DNA of 64,000 nucleotides, taken from assembly GCA_001632425.1 (NCBI GenBank), contig KV425561.1:186001-250000 (forward strand), given 5' to 3'. A program made the position numbers and the translations under genes. The notes under the pieces are model-generated. The model ran no database searches. It was not told the DNA's origin and was given only the letters and a program-made list of their open reading frames with translations. Numbering within the stretch: the stretch's first letter is position 1; each line of letters begins with the position of its first letter. The DNA comes from Neolentinus lepideus HHB14362 ss-1 (taxonomy: Eukaryota; Basidiomycota; Agaricomycetes; Gloeophyllales; Gloeophyllaceae). Of the stretch, positions 27,229-38,375 are shown piece by piece.

Positions 27229-27674
27229 AGTCGCAAGCAGGTACCAGCTGGAACCGTAACCGCGTCCAGAGGAGAGAACGAAGTACAAATCGAACGCGTC
27301 CTTGGACGCGCGGTGGCGCGTTTATTCCTAATCGGAAATTGTGGCGGGACGCGTTCCAAGCTTGTCACCTTTCTATCTGAAAGGACTACTATGCGCACGG
27401 GACTTGTGCTACCTTGTAACTATACACTCCTCGCTCTCATGTTTCTGCTCCGAGTCTGCAAGAAGCTTTTTGAATCTGTACGCTCCTCCCTCCGTGAAAA
27501 CCTGATCCGAAACGCGCGTATGTAGAATCAAGAAACCCGCTCTGTCTCGTGTGCCCGTTCTCCATCTCTGCCTTCTTTGCCAGACAACAAATCTCTCCGT
27601 CCGTTTATTCATTGTACCATGCAGGAATTAGGATATGATGATACAGACGCCTGAAATAAACACTTTGTAACTAA

Positions 27675-27724
27675 CCACGACGCAGGAAACAATGCTCCAC
27701 GACGCAGGAAACAATGCTCCACGA
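27675..27724. repeat. 22-bp tandem duplication
   Basis: ccacgacgcaggaaacaatg-ct occurs perfectly twice (27675-27696, 27697-27718), followed by the first six bases of a third copy. Confidence 0.95.
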
Positions 27725-28336
27725 CTAACCGCCCAGAACCCAGAGCCCCCTGAGTGAACCGCGCTGGTTCGCACACAGTGAACCCCGGAATTCCCGCCTG
27801 ACAGAACACCCATTGCACGACGCACCCACCTGGTAGATTCCAGCACGGACACTGGACTTATCATGTGCACACAAGTCCCTCTCCCTCCCCACCAGCTCGT
27901 GTGCCCATATGCCCTCGCCTCTCCGTCCCAAAGTTCAGCGTACAACCGAACGAGCGCAAAGCCTGCAGATGGCCAACAGGATTCATAGTCTCAGCACAAA
28001 GATGATTCAGGCTCCCAGAGAGCGAAGACAGAACAAAGACAGAAGACAGAAGACAGAACAAAGCAAAGACAAAAGACAAAGGAAACATCCACCGACCCCT
28101 TCCTTTCCTCCGATAATAGGGTCCGCTCCGCAAGCGCAGATCAGGACAGGTGCCTCAGACGTAAAAAGCCTAACCCCAATCACAACCCCCTCACCCCCAC
28201 TCGCAGCCTGCACCTTCCATTGTACGGTATACAGTAAACAATTATACGAACGTGTATAGAAACGACAGTATGCGTAGTGGGCGAGGATCGGTGGTGCGGG
28301 TGATGCCGAGAGGAGAAAGGAGGGATGATACCGAGA

Positions 28337-28408
28337 AGCAATGTAGGACACTGAAGAGGATGGAATGCAGGACACCGCAGAGAGTGGAATGCAGGACACT
28401 GACAGAGC
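28337..28408. repeat. 24-bp tandem repeat, three imperfect copies
   Basis: Units start near 28337, 28361 and 28385 around the core ggaatgcaggacac(t/c)g; the first copy reads aatgtaggacactg. Period 24 keeps an 8-codon reading periodicity, but the flanks do not support a gene. Confidence 0.85.
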
Positions 28409-28650
28409 TTGGAACGCGACGATGGAAAGCACAAGGGAAATTAGAATGCAGTGCAGGAGATCGGAATGATGGAAAGGAAAACCGATCATAGAAAAAGAGG
28501 AATATGGAATACGGAAACCTTCCTACAGAACATATACAAGCAGAAGTCGAGACGAGTATTAAGTTATCCAAATCTGATCTGGACGAGTTAAACCAGCAGC
28601 GGGTAGTGTAATTTCGAAGGAGCGGGTGCCATTTCGAATTCGAAAGAGCG

Positions 28651-28704
28651 GGCGCCGTATTAAGAGAATAAGAGAGTGGCACCGTATTAAGAGAATAAAA
28701 GAGT
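28651..28704. repeat. 27-bp tandem repeat, two copies
   Basis: ggc(g/a)ccgtattaagagaata... at 28651-28677 and 28678-28704; 25 of 27 positions are equal. Confidence 0.9.
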
Positions 28705-28807
28705 TAAGAGCGAGTCATAGCAGATCGTGCATGCATTGTCTTGTCTATACATGGTGCGTCGTAACAATTGGCGGTCAGTCTAATCTACATAGCAAATAAG
28801 TCCCGCA

Positions 28808-29775
28808 TCACACGGGCGTCATAACACACTCACTCGGCAATAAGGGAATCGCCGCGGCGAGCAGGAGAGAGAGCAGGAGCGCGAGCAGGAGGAGGAGGAG
28901 CGCCCGCCCGCACGCGACCATGTACGGGATGGGGATGAGCGTGGAGGTGTGCATCCCGCCGGGGACGCGCGGGGCGCCGACGAGGACGGTCGCGGGCGCG
29001 GGCGCGAAGGATTTGCGGGGCGCGAGCGCAGACCGCGAGGGCGTGCATTCGCTGTATCGTATCGACGGCGCTGTCTCGAGTTAGAGTTGCTGTGAATATA
29101 AAAGACGGGATGCTCACCGATCGGCAGGGCTTCGGAGAGCATCAGGTCGTGCACGACGCGTCTGAGGGCCCAGTCGTGCGGGTCTTGGGAGTCGGCGACG
29201 ATCGCGACGGTCGTGTGCGTGGCGGGCGCGACGCGGCAGCCGTAGGGTCTGAGGGCGAGGTCGACTGCGTCCCAGATGGAGGCGCAGCCGTGGCAGAGGG
29301 CGTGGCGGGAGAGGTGGTCGGCGAGCCAGGCGTCCCTGCTCGCAAAGACGGGCACGTCCTCCTGCGGGACAACGCGCCGGGAGGTGTGCCGCGGGGCCTC
29401 TCTCGGTGCGAGGAACTTGCGGATGAAATCCCAGGGCGAGCGGCGGTGTGCGGTGCGCCAGACGGCCTGCTGGGCGCGGCAGAGGCAGGGGCCCTTGTAG
29501 CCGTCCCACTTCCAGATGTCTGGGCCGTAGATGGTCTCGTTGTAGTCGCGGCAGTCTTTGCAGAGGCTGGCTTTTACGCGGCGCTGGTAGTCTTTGAGGG
29601 CGGCTGTAGTGGAGGCTGCGAGGGAGGCTGCGAGGGAGGCGAGGAGGGCGCTGTGTATTTCATTGAGGATCTCGGGGGGGAGGCGGGGGGACAGGAGGAC
29701 GACGGAGTCGAGGGACGGGGTGCGGAGGGCGAGGGCGGTGTGGAGGAGGGTGGCTGCAGGGAGTAGAAGGGACAT
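28808..29775 (-). CDS. Hypothetical GC-rich protein with Cys/His cluster and hydrophobic tail, 306 aa
   Basis: Unrecognised. Exons 29118-29775 and 28808-29070 join with phase 1 across a 47-nt intron (GTGAGC...ACAG). The N-terminal part is Ala/Leu/Ser-rich (LLASLAASLAASTTAALKDY). It is followed by a Cys-bearing segment CKDCRDYNETIYGPDIWKWD-GYKGPCLCR, then HALCHGCASIWDAVD. The spliced C-terminus carries PYMVACGRALLLLLLALLLS-LLLAAAIPLL and a 9-residue tail ending TPV, which looks like a membrane anchor; the unspliced frame gives an Arg/Ser-rich nonsense tail instead. GC content is much higher than in the flanking DNA. The assembly gap lies 195 bases upstream, so promoter or 5' sequence may be incomplete. 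The Cys spacing could bind metal; this is speculation. Confidence 0.6.
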
Positions 29776-29970
29776 GGCTGGAAGAGTCCACGAGGACGCA
29801 GGCGGGGTGGGCGAGCTTTATAGTGGGACGGGGAGTGGCAGGGATCGCAAGGTCGCCGCTCGACGGGCTTCGAGTGGCATTCCATCGCCGGATTAAGGAG
29901 GGTGGCAAAGCCAATTGACGTACTCTGGGTGACAGGCCATTCATCCGTCCTCAGCGCGTCTTCGTCCTCG

Positions 29971-30075
29971 NNNNNNNNNNNNNNNNNNNNNNNNNNNNNN
30001 NNNNNNNNNNNNNNNNNNNNNNNNNNNNNNNNNNNNNNNNNNNNNNNNNNNNNNNNNNNNNNNNNNNNNNNNNNN
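29971..30075. other. Assembly gap (105 N)
   Basis: All bases are N. Flanks are C/G-rich (tcgtcctcg before; cacggccccgagg after), suggesting a hard-to-sequence GC-rich stretch. The true length may differ from 105. Confidence 1.
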
Positions 30076-30690
30076 CACGGCCCCGAGGCGTCTCCCCACG
30101 CTTCTTCGCTGCCCCCGTCCGTGTCACCTCTCAAAACAGGCAGCTCCCTTCCCCCTTTCGGACTCTCCCCGCCTCGGCCCGGCCCGCGACTCTCCCCCCG
30201 CCCTCCCATTGGCCCGCGCCAAGCCACAACGTCAGTACGGCATCTAAATTTTTGGCGACCCGCCCAGTGATTAACGTTCCTCTGCTTCCCAGCCACCCCG
30301 ACGCACTGCTACCGCAATGCCTCTTCCCTGGCTGCAAAAGTACTGCGAGCCGGGAGCCCTCCCTACATTTGATCTAATTACCTCCGACCTTGCAGGTTTA
30401 TTCCCTGCCACACCTCTCCGCAGTTCATCACGGCAGCGGAAAGTACGACGCCTTTCGTCATTCCGTTACCAGAGGACTTTACGAAAATGTATGTTTACGA
30501 CCCTGCATGTATGAATGTTCCTTCCACATTTTTATTGGTCAGCCACTTACAATCTAATCTCTTCTCTCAAAGATCTCCTCGGCGTGCGATCTCTGTGCAC
30601 CCGAGTCATGTCGCGACATTCATCGCGCCCAGGGTCGTCCGCCGGTCTTACAAGGTTGTCGCCGCTGCATCTCTACACACACCTTGCAGG

Positions 30691-31045
30691 GCTGCTTTTA
30701 CCGAAGCCGTAGGTTCTGTTCGATGTCCAGCGTCGTGATGTACCGGTTCCTTTCCATGCTGCTGATGATCGCGAAATTTGAATATACCGCAGCAGAGTAT
30801 AATCTAGCAGATCGGTGGCATTGAGTCGGGATGGCGGTCTACCACGCGTCCTTACACCTACACCACCCTGCTCGATGACTCGCTGCTCTCTCCTCTCTTG
30901 TAGCTCCCGCTGTATCTGTGCAGTAGGACTGACTTTGCCGAACCCGTAGGTTCCGTTCGAGGTGGACGTCATGCACCAGTTCTTGTCCACTGCAGCCGCC
31001 GACGACCGCGGAATTCGAATATACAGCACCAGGGAACGACGATAA
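30691..31045. repeat. Diverged tandem duplication (about 120 bp copies)
   Basis: Copy 1 (about 30691-30812) and copy 2 (about 30921-31045) share ccgaa(g/c)ccgtaggtt(c)tgttcga, then gaatata(c)... and the tail ataatctagca. On the minus strand both copies read in the same frame: LDYTLLRYIQISRSSAA ... TYGFGKSSP versus LDYRRSLVLYIRIPRSSAA ... TYGFGKVSP. This could be an old coding repeat or chance conservation of frame. Confidence 0.75.
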
Positions 31046-31790
31046 TCTAGCAAACCGGAGGAGCGGGTCGCCGCCCTGCTCGATGACTGGCTATTTTCTC
31101 CTCTGCGTCAACGGCTCAACTTGCTGTACGTATACTGTCAGGCCCACAAGTCTTGTCCTACTCACTATGTGCACGAGTCCTGATGTTGAAAGCAGCGAAG
31201 CAATCGTGAGTGTTCTGGACCAGTGATGTGCCGGTTGGCAACCAAGTATATGCGTCCGCATGTTTGATCGAGAGGTGAGAGAAGAGGACTAGGACAAGTC
31301 AGTTGTTTTGGGTATCGCGTTGGAATTAATATTCAGGATTCGGGGTCGAGCTTGCATATAGTCGAGGGGGGGACACTGATAAGAAAAAGGTAGATAATCG
31401 GTGTATTTACTGGATGCACCGACCGCAAGCGTGCCCATTCGAATCGTCTCGAGTTTAATTCAACACTCTGCTGGCTGCCGGCACGTGAAGACTTGTTTCG
31501 ATGGAAAAATTGGTTGTCCGAACCGACGTGCAAACCGGACGAATCTGAACATCTTGGGTGCTCTAAGTTCATATGAGCCAAGAGAGTCGTTTGCTGACAG
31601 ACACCCTCTGCTCTCCACTGGAACTAATAGGACCCTCTAGGCATAGCATTTGACTGATGTCTTCATCTTGGAACTTATGTGGGGAAGCCCGGCGTTGTCC
31701 CTAGGTCCTGAGGAGTATCAAAGTCGATCGGGACATTGGCATTGTCAGGCAAGTCGATATCCACGGGTTCATACTACAGATGCATTAAGA

Positions 31791-32108
31791 TTAGGCACAC
31801 ATGGAGAAATGACACTCGTAGTAGTATTTCCCTTGATACATAGCAGGCGTATCTCCGCCTTTATTGGTACCAGAGGCCGAGCCGCCGGGAATGCGAGACA
31901 GGCGAGCCTCCTGCAGATTTCTTTCTTTCTCTGCGTGCGGTTCCGTGTTCTTTGTTCTTTTCCCAGCCAAGTTCTTCTTCGAGTTCGGCTTGGCGGCTAG
32001 AAACTCTTTGAGCGCCGGAGACCATTTATCTTCCTCGCGATACCGGGTATGGTCGCCTGAGAGACTTTTTTGTGGAGAGTAATGTTTTTTGTCGTTGCAA
32101 GTAGGCAT
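31791..32108 (-). CDS. Possible small basic protein, 105 aa
   Basis: Unrecognised. The ATG at 32106-32108 gives an open frame rich in Lys, Glu, Arg and Asn, with DKWSPALKEFLAAKPNSKKN, KERNLQEARLSRIPGGS and a Tyr-rich end (GKYYYECHFS). The last codons may be replaced by a spliced exon, since a GTGTGC follows CATTTCTCCAT. The biased, evenly used composition is unlike the surrounding AT-rich DNA and argues mildly for coding. There is no family match and no supporting neighbour. Confidence 0.35.
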   Translation of the reverse strand: MPTCNDKKHYSPQKSLSGDHTRYREEDKWSPALKEFLAAKPNSKKNLAGKRTKNTEPHAEKERNLQEARLSRIPGGSASGTNKGGDTPAMYQGKYYYECHFSMCA

Positions 32109-32167
32109 ATGCTAGACAAGGATGATGGAACAAGGGGCCGACAGAAAGAAAATTCTATACACGACGT

Positions 32168-32211
32168 CAGAAAGTCCGACTAAGGCCCTGGGAGGGACCC
32201 CCCCTCCCCTA
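32168..32211. repeat. Dispersed direct repeat, copy A
   Basis: Shares cagaaagtcc...taagg(c/t)cct...gg(g/t)accccccctcccc with copy B at 32576-32619; roughly three quarters of positions agree. Confidence 0.7.
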
Positions 32212-32575
32212 CGTAATCTTCACACGACACATATTGGGCAAATAAATTACCAAATCCGTCTTATTCTGTCATTTTATCATATCTCAAATTGGAGTAAATA
32301 AGTATCATAGGTCTCTATTAAAGCAACATACATCAGATAATGTTATGACATAAATGAAGACTAAGTTTTCTAGCCAGCCTTCATTAATGTCATTGATGGG
32401 GAGTTAAGCGATGATGCCAAACAAGGTCAAACAGCACGGTGGCACGTCTTCCTCGACCTTCCTGCCAGTGAAAGAAATGCTGATAGTCCACTATAGCTAT
32501 CTTACAGTGTTCTGAAATTGTGCGGGCTTGGAACCATCCATCTGTGGTTACTAGCAGTTCAAATAAGGGGGTCTG

Positions 32576-32619
32576 CAGAAAGTCCTGATAAGGTCCTCGA
32601 AGGTACCCCCCCTCCCCCC
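32576..32619. repeat. Dispersed direct repeat, copy B
   Basis: Partner of 32168-32211 in the same orientation; the segment between them is about 364 bases. Confidence 0.7.
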
Positions 32620-33320
32620 ACCCAGTGTGCCGGCAACTCCCGGTGTCGGCCCCTTGTGATGGAAGGCACAAGTGCGAATGAGGCCACGCGCGCTGAGCAC
32701 GTGCCCACCATGTGGCACGCTCTCTTCTGCTTCCTTTGTCCTCGTCCTTTTCTCCAGGCTCAATGCCGTGTCCTTTTGTTCCGCCCGCCCTTTCACTCAG
32801 TGTATTTCACCGTGTTGCCGTGGCTTCGCGGCCACATCCTCAGCCACCGCGGGATTTGCCGCCAATTTCGCCGGCGCCGAATCTCCCTCCACCCCACGGA
32901 AATCGTACCCAGCCTCGTACTACGGTCGATTTCCCGGCTGCTTTCTTACGGTAGTATTTCCCCTCCTAATATTTCAGTTCGGCACCTCAGCTTGGGTGCT
33001 TGGTAGGTAAGATGTGTAGTATCAAATTTTGTGGACCGCGCAGAAACTTGCTGACTTACTTCCAAGTCGGAATTTGACTTAAGCCGCTATCAGCTTTCTG
33101 ACAACCTGACGACTTTTCGGACTCGGGCAGCGACAATAGACTTAAGGTTTGTCAACATTTATAAAGGTCCAACTGCTTATACTGCTATCCCGGTAAATAA
33201 GCGTGGTTTTCGCTGGACCTCACTCCCATCTTTTCTCTTGATTTGTTGTCATACCCAGCTGAGGTGAGTCCGCTGTATCTGCCTGTAGTTTGTAGTATAT
33301 GAATTAACATTTACATACAG

Positions 33321-33353
33321 GTACATAGTATTATACTGCATAATATTATGTAC
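33321..33353. repeat. AT-rich inverted repeat
   Basis: The arm gtacata(g)tatta pairs with taat(a)ttatgtac around a short loop. It could form a hairpin in DNA or RNA. No element around it is recognisable. Confidence 0.65.
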
Positions 33354-34962
33354 CGTAGTTGGTCGCACACGGCTGAGGGCGCAGACGTACGGCTTCTATA
33401 GAATAATGTATAAATCCAAGTGCAATTGCGAAGTGCAACTTGGCCTGATCCTCCTCAGCAACCACAGTGAGAATCTACAGTGATGAGATCAATTGTGGGG
33501 ATGTGGATCACCCAAGCCACCGCCATCACTGGTGATGCCCTTCATCACTAGAAGTCATACCGAAATCGAGGTGTTACCTGATATTTGTTTGATAGGCTAT
33601 ATGTTGCAAAGCTGACCGTCCCAGAGCTGCCTCGCAGCTAAGGAGATGCAGACGGCATGATGCATCCATGCTTCTTGATGAGTGGTGCGTGTGTTGACCA
33701 CCGGTTCATGGTTCCAGCGATGGTTGAGACGACGGCAGGGCGTTTACCGGTCTCCGAGCCTCCATGAACACAGCCTAACGGACGATTAACCAATGGCAAC
33801 TATGAGACTTGTATACCTGGTCTGATCTATTAAGTATTGCACCACAGCCGCAGAACCGCTTGCTGCATCCATATAGTATATAGTGCTATTCATAGCGACC
33901 TCTGCTATGAATGACGAACAGCAACGGAGCAAATTCGAGGAACACGAGCGATATTTAAAACGCTGACCGGGCGGACATGTTGTTATACCGGCAGGATCGC
34001 GACATCTGTCTTGCCCGGCGACCTCCATGTTGATTCGGCGCAGCTGTAGGCTGTAGAGTTGTATTTCATAGATATCAAAGATGGGACACAGAGAGAATGG
34101 CCCGACGGCTTCAGTTGGATCCCATAGAGTGCCCATATAGGGTTTGATCTCTCGCTGTAAGACAGCCCCGATGTCGCGTAGCCGCACACTGGCACGGGAG
34201 CGGCGGTCATCAGCGTGCTTCATGCACGTAGAATAAGCCTGGCATAACGCATAGCCGAGAACAAACGAGCATCCTGCTACCGCAATTGAGGGTCCCCGTG
34301 TGTTGTTGGCCGACCGCGCTGCGATCCGTCCGATCCCGTCCAGAACAAGAGATTAAGGTGACCGTGACAGGAATATCGGTCACATCGGCCAGGGGATTGG
34401 TTCGCTGCTGCGCTGCTTTGTTCTCGGTGATCTACCGTGTTCGTGTCTCCCTTTCAACTCCGCAAGGTCTTGCTAAGCTGCGTCCCTGAAATTTTAAACA
34501 TTCGCCATCAGGCTTTAGCGATAACCGACACGTATGGATGATGTGCACCGGGACCCGCGCTGTCTGGAACGCGTCGGGTATGACCCGATGGCCCCTGCTC
34601 CAGCAGGTGAACGATACATTTTCGGAAATTGGGGGTTTCGCTTCTATGAGGATCCAGCGTTCTATAGAGCTTTCGCCTCGTGGGTATCGTCCGGGCGACG
34701 GTCTTTGTCTCTGCGCTGTTCCAGGGCTTGACTGATACGACCGTGGACACCTGATTGCCCTGATATGTACAGCTATCAGACGCCCGATCTATTTCCACAA
34801 TACGAAGCATCTAGTTGCTGTACTAGTTCCATTTCGCAATCGTGACTGCGCCACCTGGATTGATTCGGATGACAACGTGTGCGCTTTGTTCGTCTCGAAC
34901 TATCTACTCAATATGTTGACATCAAGAAGCCGTTCAGAGCCACCGCCCTGGTTGATTCTGCG

Positions 34963-34971
34963 CATATATAT
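34963..34971 (+). promoter_or_regulatory. TATA-like element upstream of the 35.0-kb gene
   Basis: catatatat about 70 bases before the ATG at 35040, followed by a CT-rich stretch (cctcttcccctcttactct) just before the start; this is a common fungal core-promoter arrangement. Confidence 0.55.
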
Positions 34972-35039
34972 CTCCATCGCGCCTGTAGGTTGCGATTTTA
35001 TGTTATTCGCTCCTCTTCCCCTCTTACTCTGTCATAACT

Positions 35040-36392
35040 ATGAGGTCTCCCTATTTCCACTCTCAGTGGCCGGCTGATTATGCGCCAGGCTCTTCCGTGC
35101 ACAGTTCACCCTACTACGCGACATCCGGGTATGCAAGCAGTTCCACTCGGACTGTAGAAGCCACCTGTCCCTCCTGTTATGGGCCCATGACTTGCGCATG
35201 TTACTCATACAACAGCGGAGCAGAAAATTACGTAGTACCGTCCTGGTGTCAGGGTTAGTAATAGTTCGTTATTCGCGTGGACCCGTCTGACGGTCGATGT
35301 TCAGGGTACCCTAACAATAAAGCCGGCTACATGAGTAGTCCGGCATACGAGGATGCATATGGGCAGCGGCAAAGCGTGGTCAGTTCCCGCTCCGACGTCG
35401 ACACGCCGTCATCCATTTGCTCGCCACCTGTCTACACGCCAAATCCCGAGTACGAGTATGACTATTCAGATCCGCCCGCTATTGTAGGGCAGGACTCACA
35501 GAGTTTCTACGACGCCTGCATGCATACTTTGACACAGTGCGGGCCACAGCCTTCGACTATGGCTTACAGCCATCCTTGTGCGTCGACAACAATCAAGGGT
35601 CAAAGGAGAATCTATCCATCAAACTATCTCCCACCGGCGCCCGATATCTCTCAAGCCTTACATGGATATTTTCGTACAAGCAATTACTCCGCGCCCACCA
35701 TTGATGATTTATTATCTCAACAACTATATTCGTCTCAACCAATCTCGAACAGTTCAACATCTGTATCTTCATCTTTTCCTCAGGCTGCCTTCACTTTTTC
35801 TGTTCCACCATCACATCTTTCCCTGACGGAGGTACAATCGCAGCCTCCCGTGCTCTACCAACCTCGCCCAACACGCCCTATCGCACTCCTGGAGGACATG
35901 AAGAAGGCCAAATTCTCACTCACGGAGCCGCTGTGTGAACCTGGTGATCTGGTGTCATCCGGTTCGTGTGGCGCAGTGGGCGATCTGTCACAGACTCTGG
36001 CCAATACCTCGCTGAGGGCCAATGAGATCGGCGTTGGATCACGCTCTTCTTTGCTACCGGAGAACGAAGAGGAAGACGAATTCGATGACGGCGAGGACGA
36101 TTCATCGGAGTTTGAAGGCGACGGGATGTACGAAGAGCCAGAGCAGTCATCTGTGCCACCCGCTTCGGATTCGACGTTACCATTGTTGTGCCAGCCAGTC
36201 TCTGATGAAGTGCTATATCAAGCTCAAGGTTCATCATCCGGATGGTCAGGTTCTACTCGGGAGTACTCGTCTCCTGAACTGGGTCCTCATGGAGTGACGC
36301 GCTCACGGCAGATGTTTGATGAAGATGAAGATGTTCTGGGTGTGCTGTTCGGTTCTTTACCCATTCTCAAACGGAGGAGGCTCGGTTACTAA
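35040..36392 (+). CDS. Hypothetical Ser/Tyr/Pro-rich protein with acidic C-terminal region, 433 aa
   Basis: Unrecognised. Exons 35040-35253 and 35305-36392 join with phase 1 (WCQ-G-YPNNK). The N-terminal third is rich in Ser, Tyr and Pro and has scattered Cys (CPSCYGPMTCACY). The middle is Ser/Gln-rich (SSQPISNSSTSVSSSFPQ). A conserved-looking patch PTRPIALLEDMKKAKFSL precedes an acidic run (ENEEEDEFDDGEDDSSEFEG), and the end is DVLGVLFGSLPILKRRRLGY with a basic KRRR that could be a nuclear localisation signal. There are no membrane segments. Composition resembles disordered transcriptional regulators, but no DNA-binding domain is seen, so function is unknown. Confidence 0.6.
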
Positions 36393-37413
36393 TACATGGG
36401 ACTCTGATCATCGCCCCAAACTTGGACAATGATGTAGCAGACTTTATTCTATTATGCCTAACTCAAAATTCTCATCGGTTGATTATGTATTCCCTAAGTG
36501 GCCTATGTTCTCTTCTGTTGTAGTTTGACATTGTAGCCTATAGTCGTTCTTTGTCTGGACCCTTCGTTGCATCTCCCACGCATCCCGCTCTTTACTAGCC
36601 TATTAGACCATGTATTTCTCCCGCAGTTAGCCTGCTCGTCGGTACTCCTAAGTGAAGACGTACCATAATTGCGTATCATAGGAAGCTCCACTGCTGTAGA
36701 TCCGGAAGATATGAATTGCGTTCCTATAAGAGCCTTCTGCGCGGCTACGCTTCGCCGTAACTGTGTGTAGCTGTGTTGCCAAAGGACAATTATGGCGATA
36801 TCTCAGCCGGTTCTATACTGCTATGGGTCCGAGGAAGCCCCGCATCGAAATATAATTTTATGTCAGTAATCCCACGAGAAATTGCCTGCGAATATCATGT
36901 CCCGGTCGGTCTCCAAAAAGCACTCAAGGACCACTATGTCATCTGAACCCCAATCTCAAGGCTGAGGATAAAGTTGCGGCCTGGAACAGTGGATTGTGTT
37001 GGAACTGAACTGTGTTTAGCTTCGCGCTAAGATTAAAGTATGATCATCGTTTGCCACGACAAGATAATATGAGCCCCCAAGGATCGTACGCCACAAGTAT
37101 TGTGACAGAAATAAAATCACATTTGTCAAAGAAAAAACATACGGAGGCGGATGAGGGAAAGAAAGAGATGGGATTGGTCGCAGAGCTTCGGAGCCGCCAT
37201 CAGATCTTTACTTTGAGATCTCGACCTGGGGATTCATTCACATGACTCCCCACACTCATGACTAGTACCGGCGGTGACCTTACCGGACTGCAACACGTTG
37301 CACAGCTCGCTCGTTGACCCTTGTCTCTTCGGTTTATGTCCTCTGCGTGCTGTACTAGTCAATCCAGTTTACTGGACGTTCTTCGCGACAATAGGTAGCT
37401 AGCACGGTCTGAC
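36393..37413. other. Intergenic, 1.0 kb
   Basis: Between two same-strand hypothetical genes. No gene, RNA or repeat was recognised. Confidence 0.4.
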
Positions 37414-38375
37414 ATGGATGCGATGTTGTCGCTGCTGTCGAGGACCACATCATGCTTTCTAGACGTGCGATTCGACCCATCGGATTCTCACTACTCTGAC
37501 GAGGAGGATGTATTGGTGCGCAAAAGTAGTGCTTGTTACTTCTTGACGTAGGTTTATTGTTACTTTCACAGATCGTCGACCTTGATGCGTTGCGGGACTT
37601 GGTCCCCGCCCGGCCGAACATTCCATGGCGTCGAGTGGTCGGAGCCTGTGAACAGACTCTATTTCCTATGTATAGGAAGCTTCACGACACACTACATCAT
37701 GATGTTGACCATCTTACCCATCTGTTTTCCGAAATAGGGTCCTCCGTAACGGAGGATTCTGCACAAAAGGTCAGTTACAGACTGGTCTGTAAGTATATCG
37801 CTTTCTGATGATGCGCCACTCAGCTGGAAGAAATTTCCGTTGCAACCACCTTGTCTGATGATCTGGCATTCTCGGATACGAGCAAAACTTCTACCTCACG
37901 TGCGTCGAGTTATCGGAAGCGACGGCGGTCGTCGCATTCTGTACGTATCTTATTCAAGTCAAAACACCACCTAGTACTCATTCAATCCCAGGGCGTCACT
38001 GAAATCTTGGTGATTCAGAGCTCACATCCCTCTGTCCCTACAATCGTCATCACTTTATGTCAGTCCCAGCCGTCCGACTCCAGGAGTTGGGTACCCTGCC
38101 AGGACGCGTGCTTTGGCAGCAGGCTCTTGGTCCCCAATCACCTTGCAGTTAACGATGTGTTTCCGCCACTGGTGGCAGAGCCACTGCCTGCTAGTCTGAA
38201 AACGGTCGAAAATTGGCAGTACACTAACGGTCACTGGTGTGCTATCCTTCCGACACTGGAGGAGCAGGCCCGAAGAGGTCTGTCTTCTAAAGTTGTTCCC
38301 GTCAGACGAAAGGTCGGGCGCCGCGGCGTCTCAAGCGCTAGATCACTTCGTTACAATGATCCAAGTCGGCTTTAG
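37414..38375 (+). CDS. Hypothetical protein, about 250 residues, 3' end uncertain
   Basis: Unrecognised. The ATG at 37414 opens MDAMLSLLSRTTSCFLDVRF. Introns 37516-37571 and 37770-37823 join SDEEDVL to IVDLDALRDLVPARPNIPW and SAQK to LEEISVATTLSDD, with matching phases. A basic patch YRKRRRSSHS follows, then an optional in-frame 51-nt intron (37941-37991). The frame closes at 38375. A neighbouring frame running to 38490 (QALDHFVTMIQVGFSFDAFLGP) looks more protein-like than the last 30 residues here, so the true 3' end may lie at 38490 with an unidentified junction. The N-terminal helical region before the basic patch is reminiscent of mating-type-like regulators, but no homeodomain is visible, so no function is assigned. 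Confidence 0.5.

Larger units (their letters stand above)
27229..28807. other. 1.6-kb intergenic region with several short tandem repeats
   Basis: From the RBBP4-like start to the stop of the GC-rich gene. It contains three separate short tandem repeats (listed), a purine-rich agacagaa/agacaaaa tract near 28015-28085, and no supported gene. Open frames across the repeats are low-complexity. Confidence 0.5.
29776..31790. other. 2-kb intergenic region containing the assembly gap and a diverged duplication
   Basis: Holds the N run, GC-rich flanks of low complexity, and a diverged tandem duplication at about 30691-31045. No gene is supported. The unknown sequence in the gap limits any statement. 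Confidence 0.5.
32109..35039. other. 2.9-kb gene-poor region with short repeats
   Basis: Contains a direct repeat pair (32168 and 32576), an inverted repeat (33321-33353) and a TATA element just before the next gene. Open frames at 33786-34223 and 34508-34810 lack recognisable motifs or splice structure and are not called. Confidence 0.45.

Noticed and set aside
29092..29766. 224-codon Gly/Val-rich plus-strand frame
   Set aside because: Antisense shadow of the GC-rich gene. High GC content removes stops from all frames, and the minus-strand model has a well-phased intron.
37414..38375. Possible homeodomain mating-type gene
   Set aside because: No WFxNxR homeodomain helix and no neighbouring MIP or second HD gene; only a basic patch is present.
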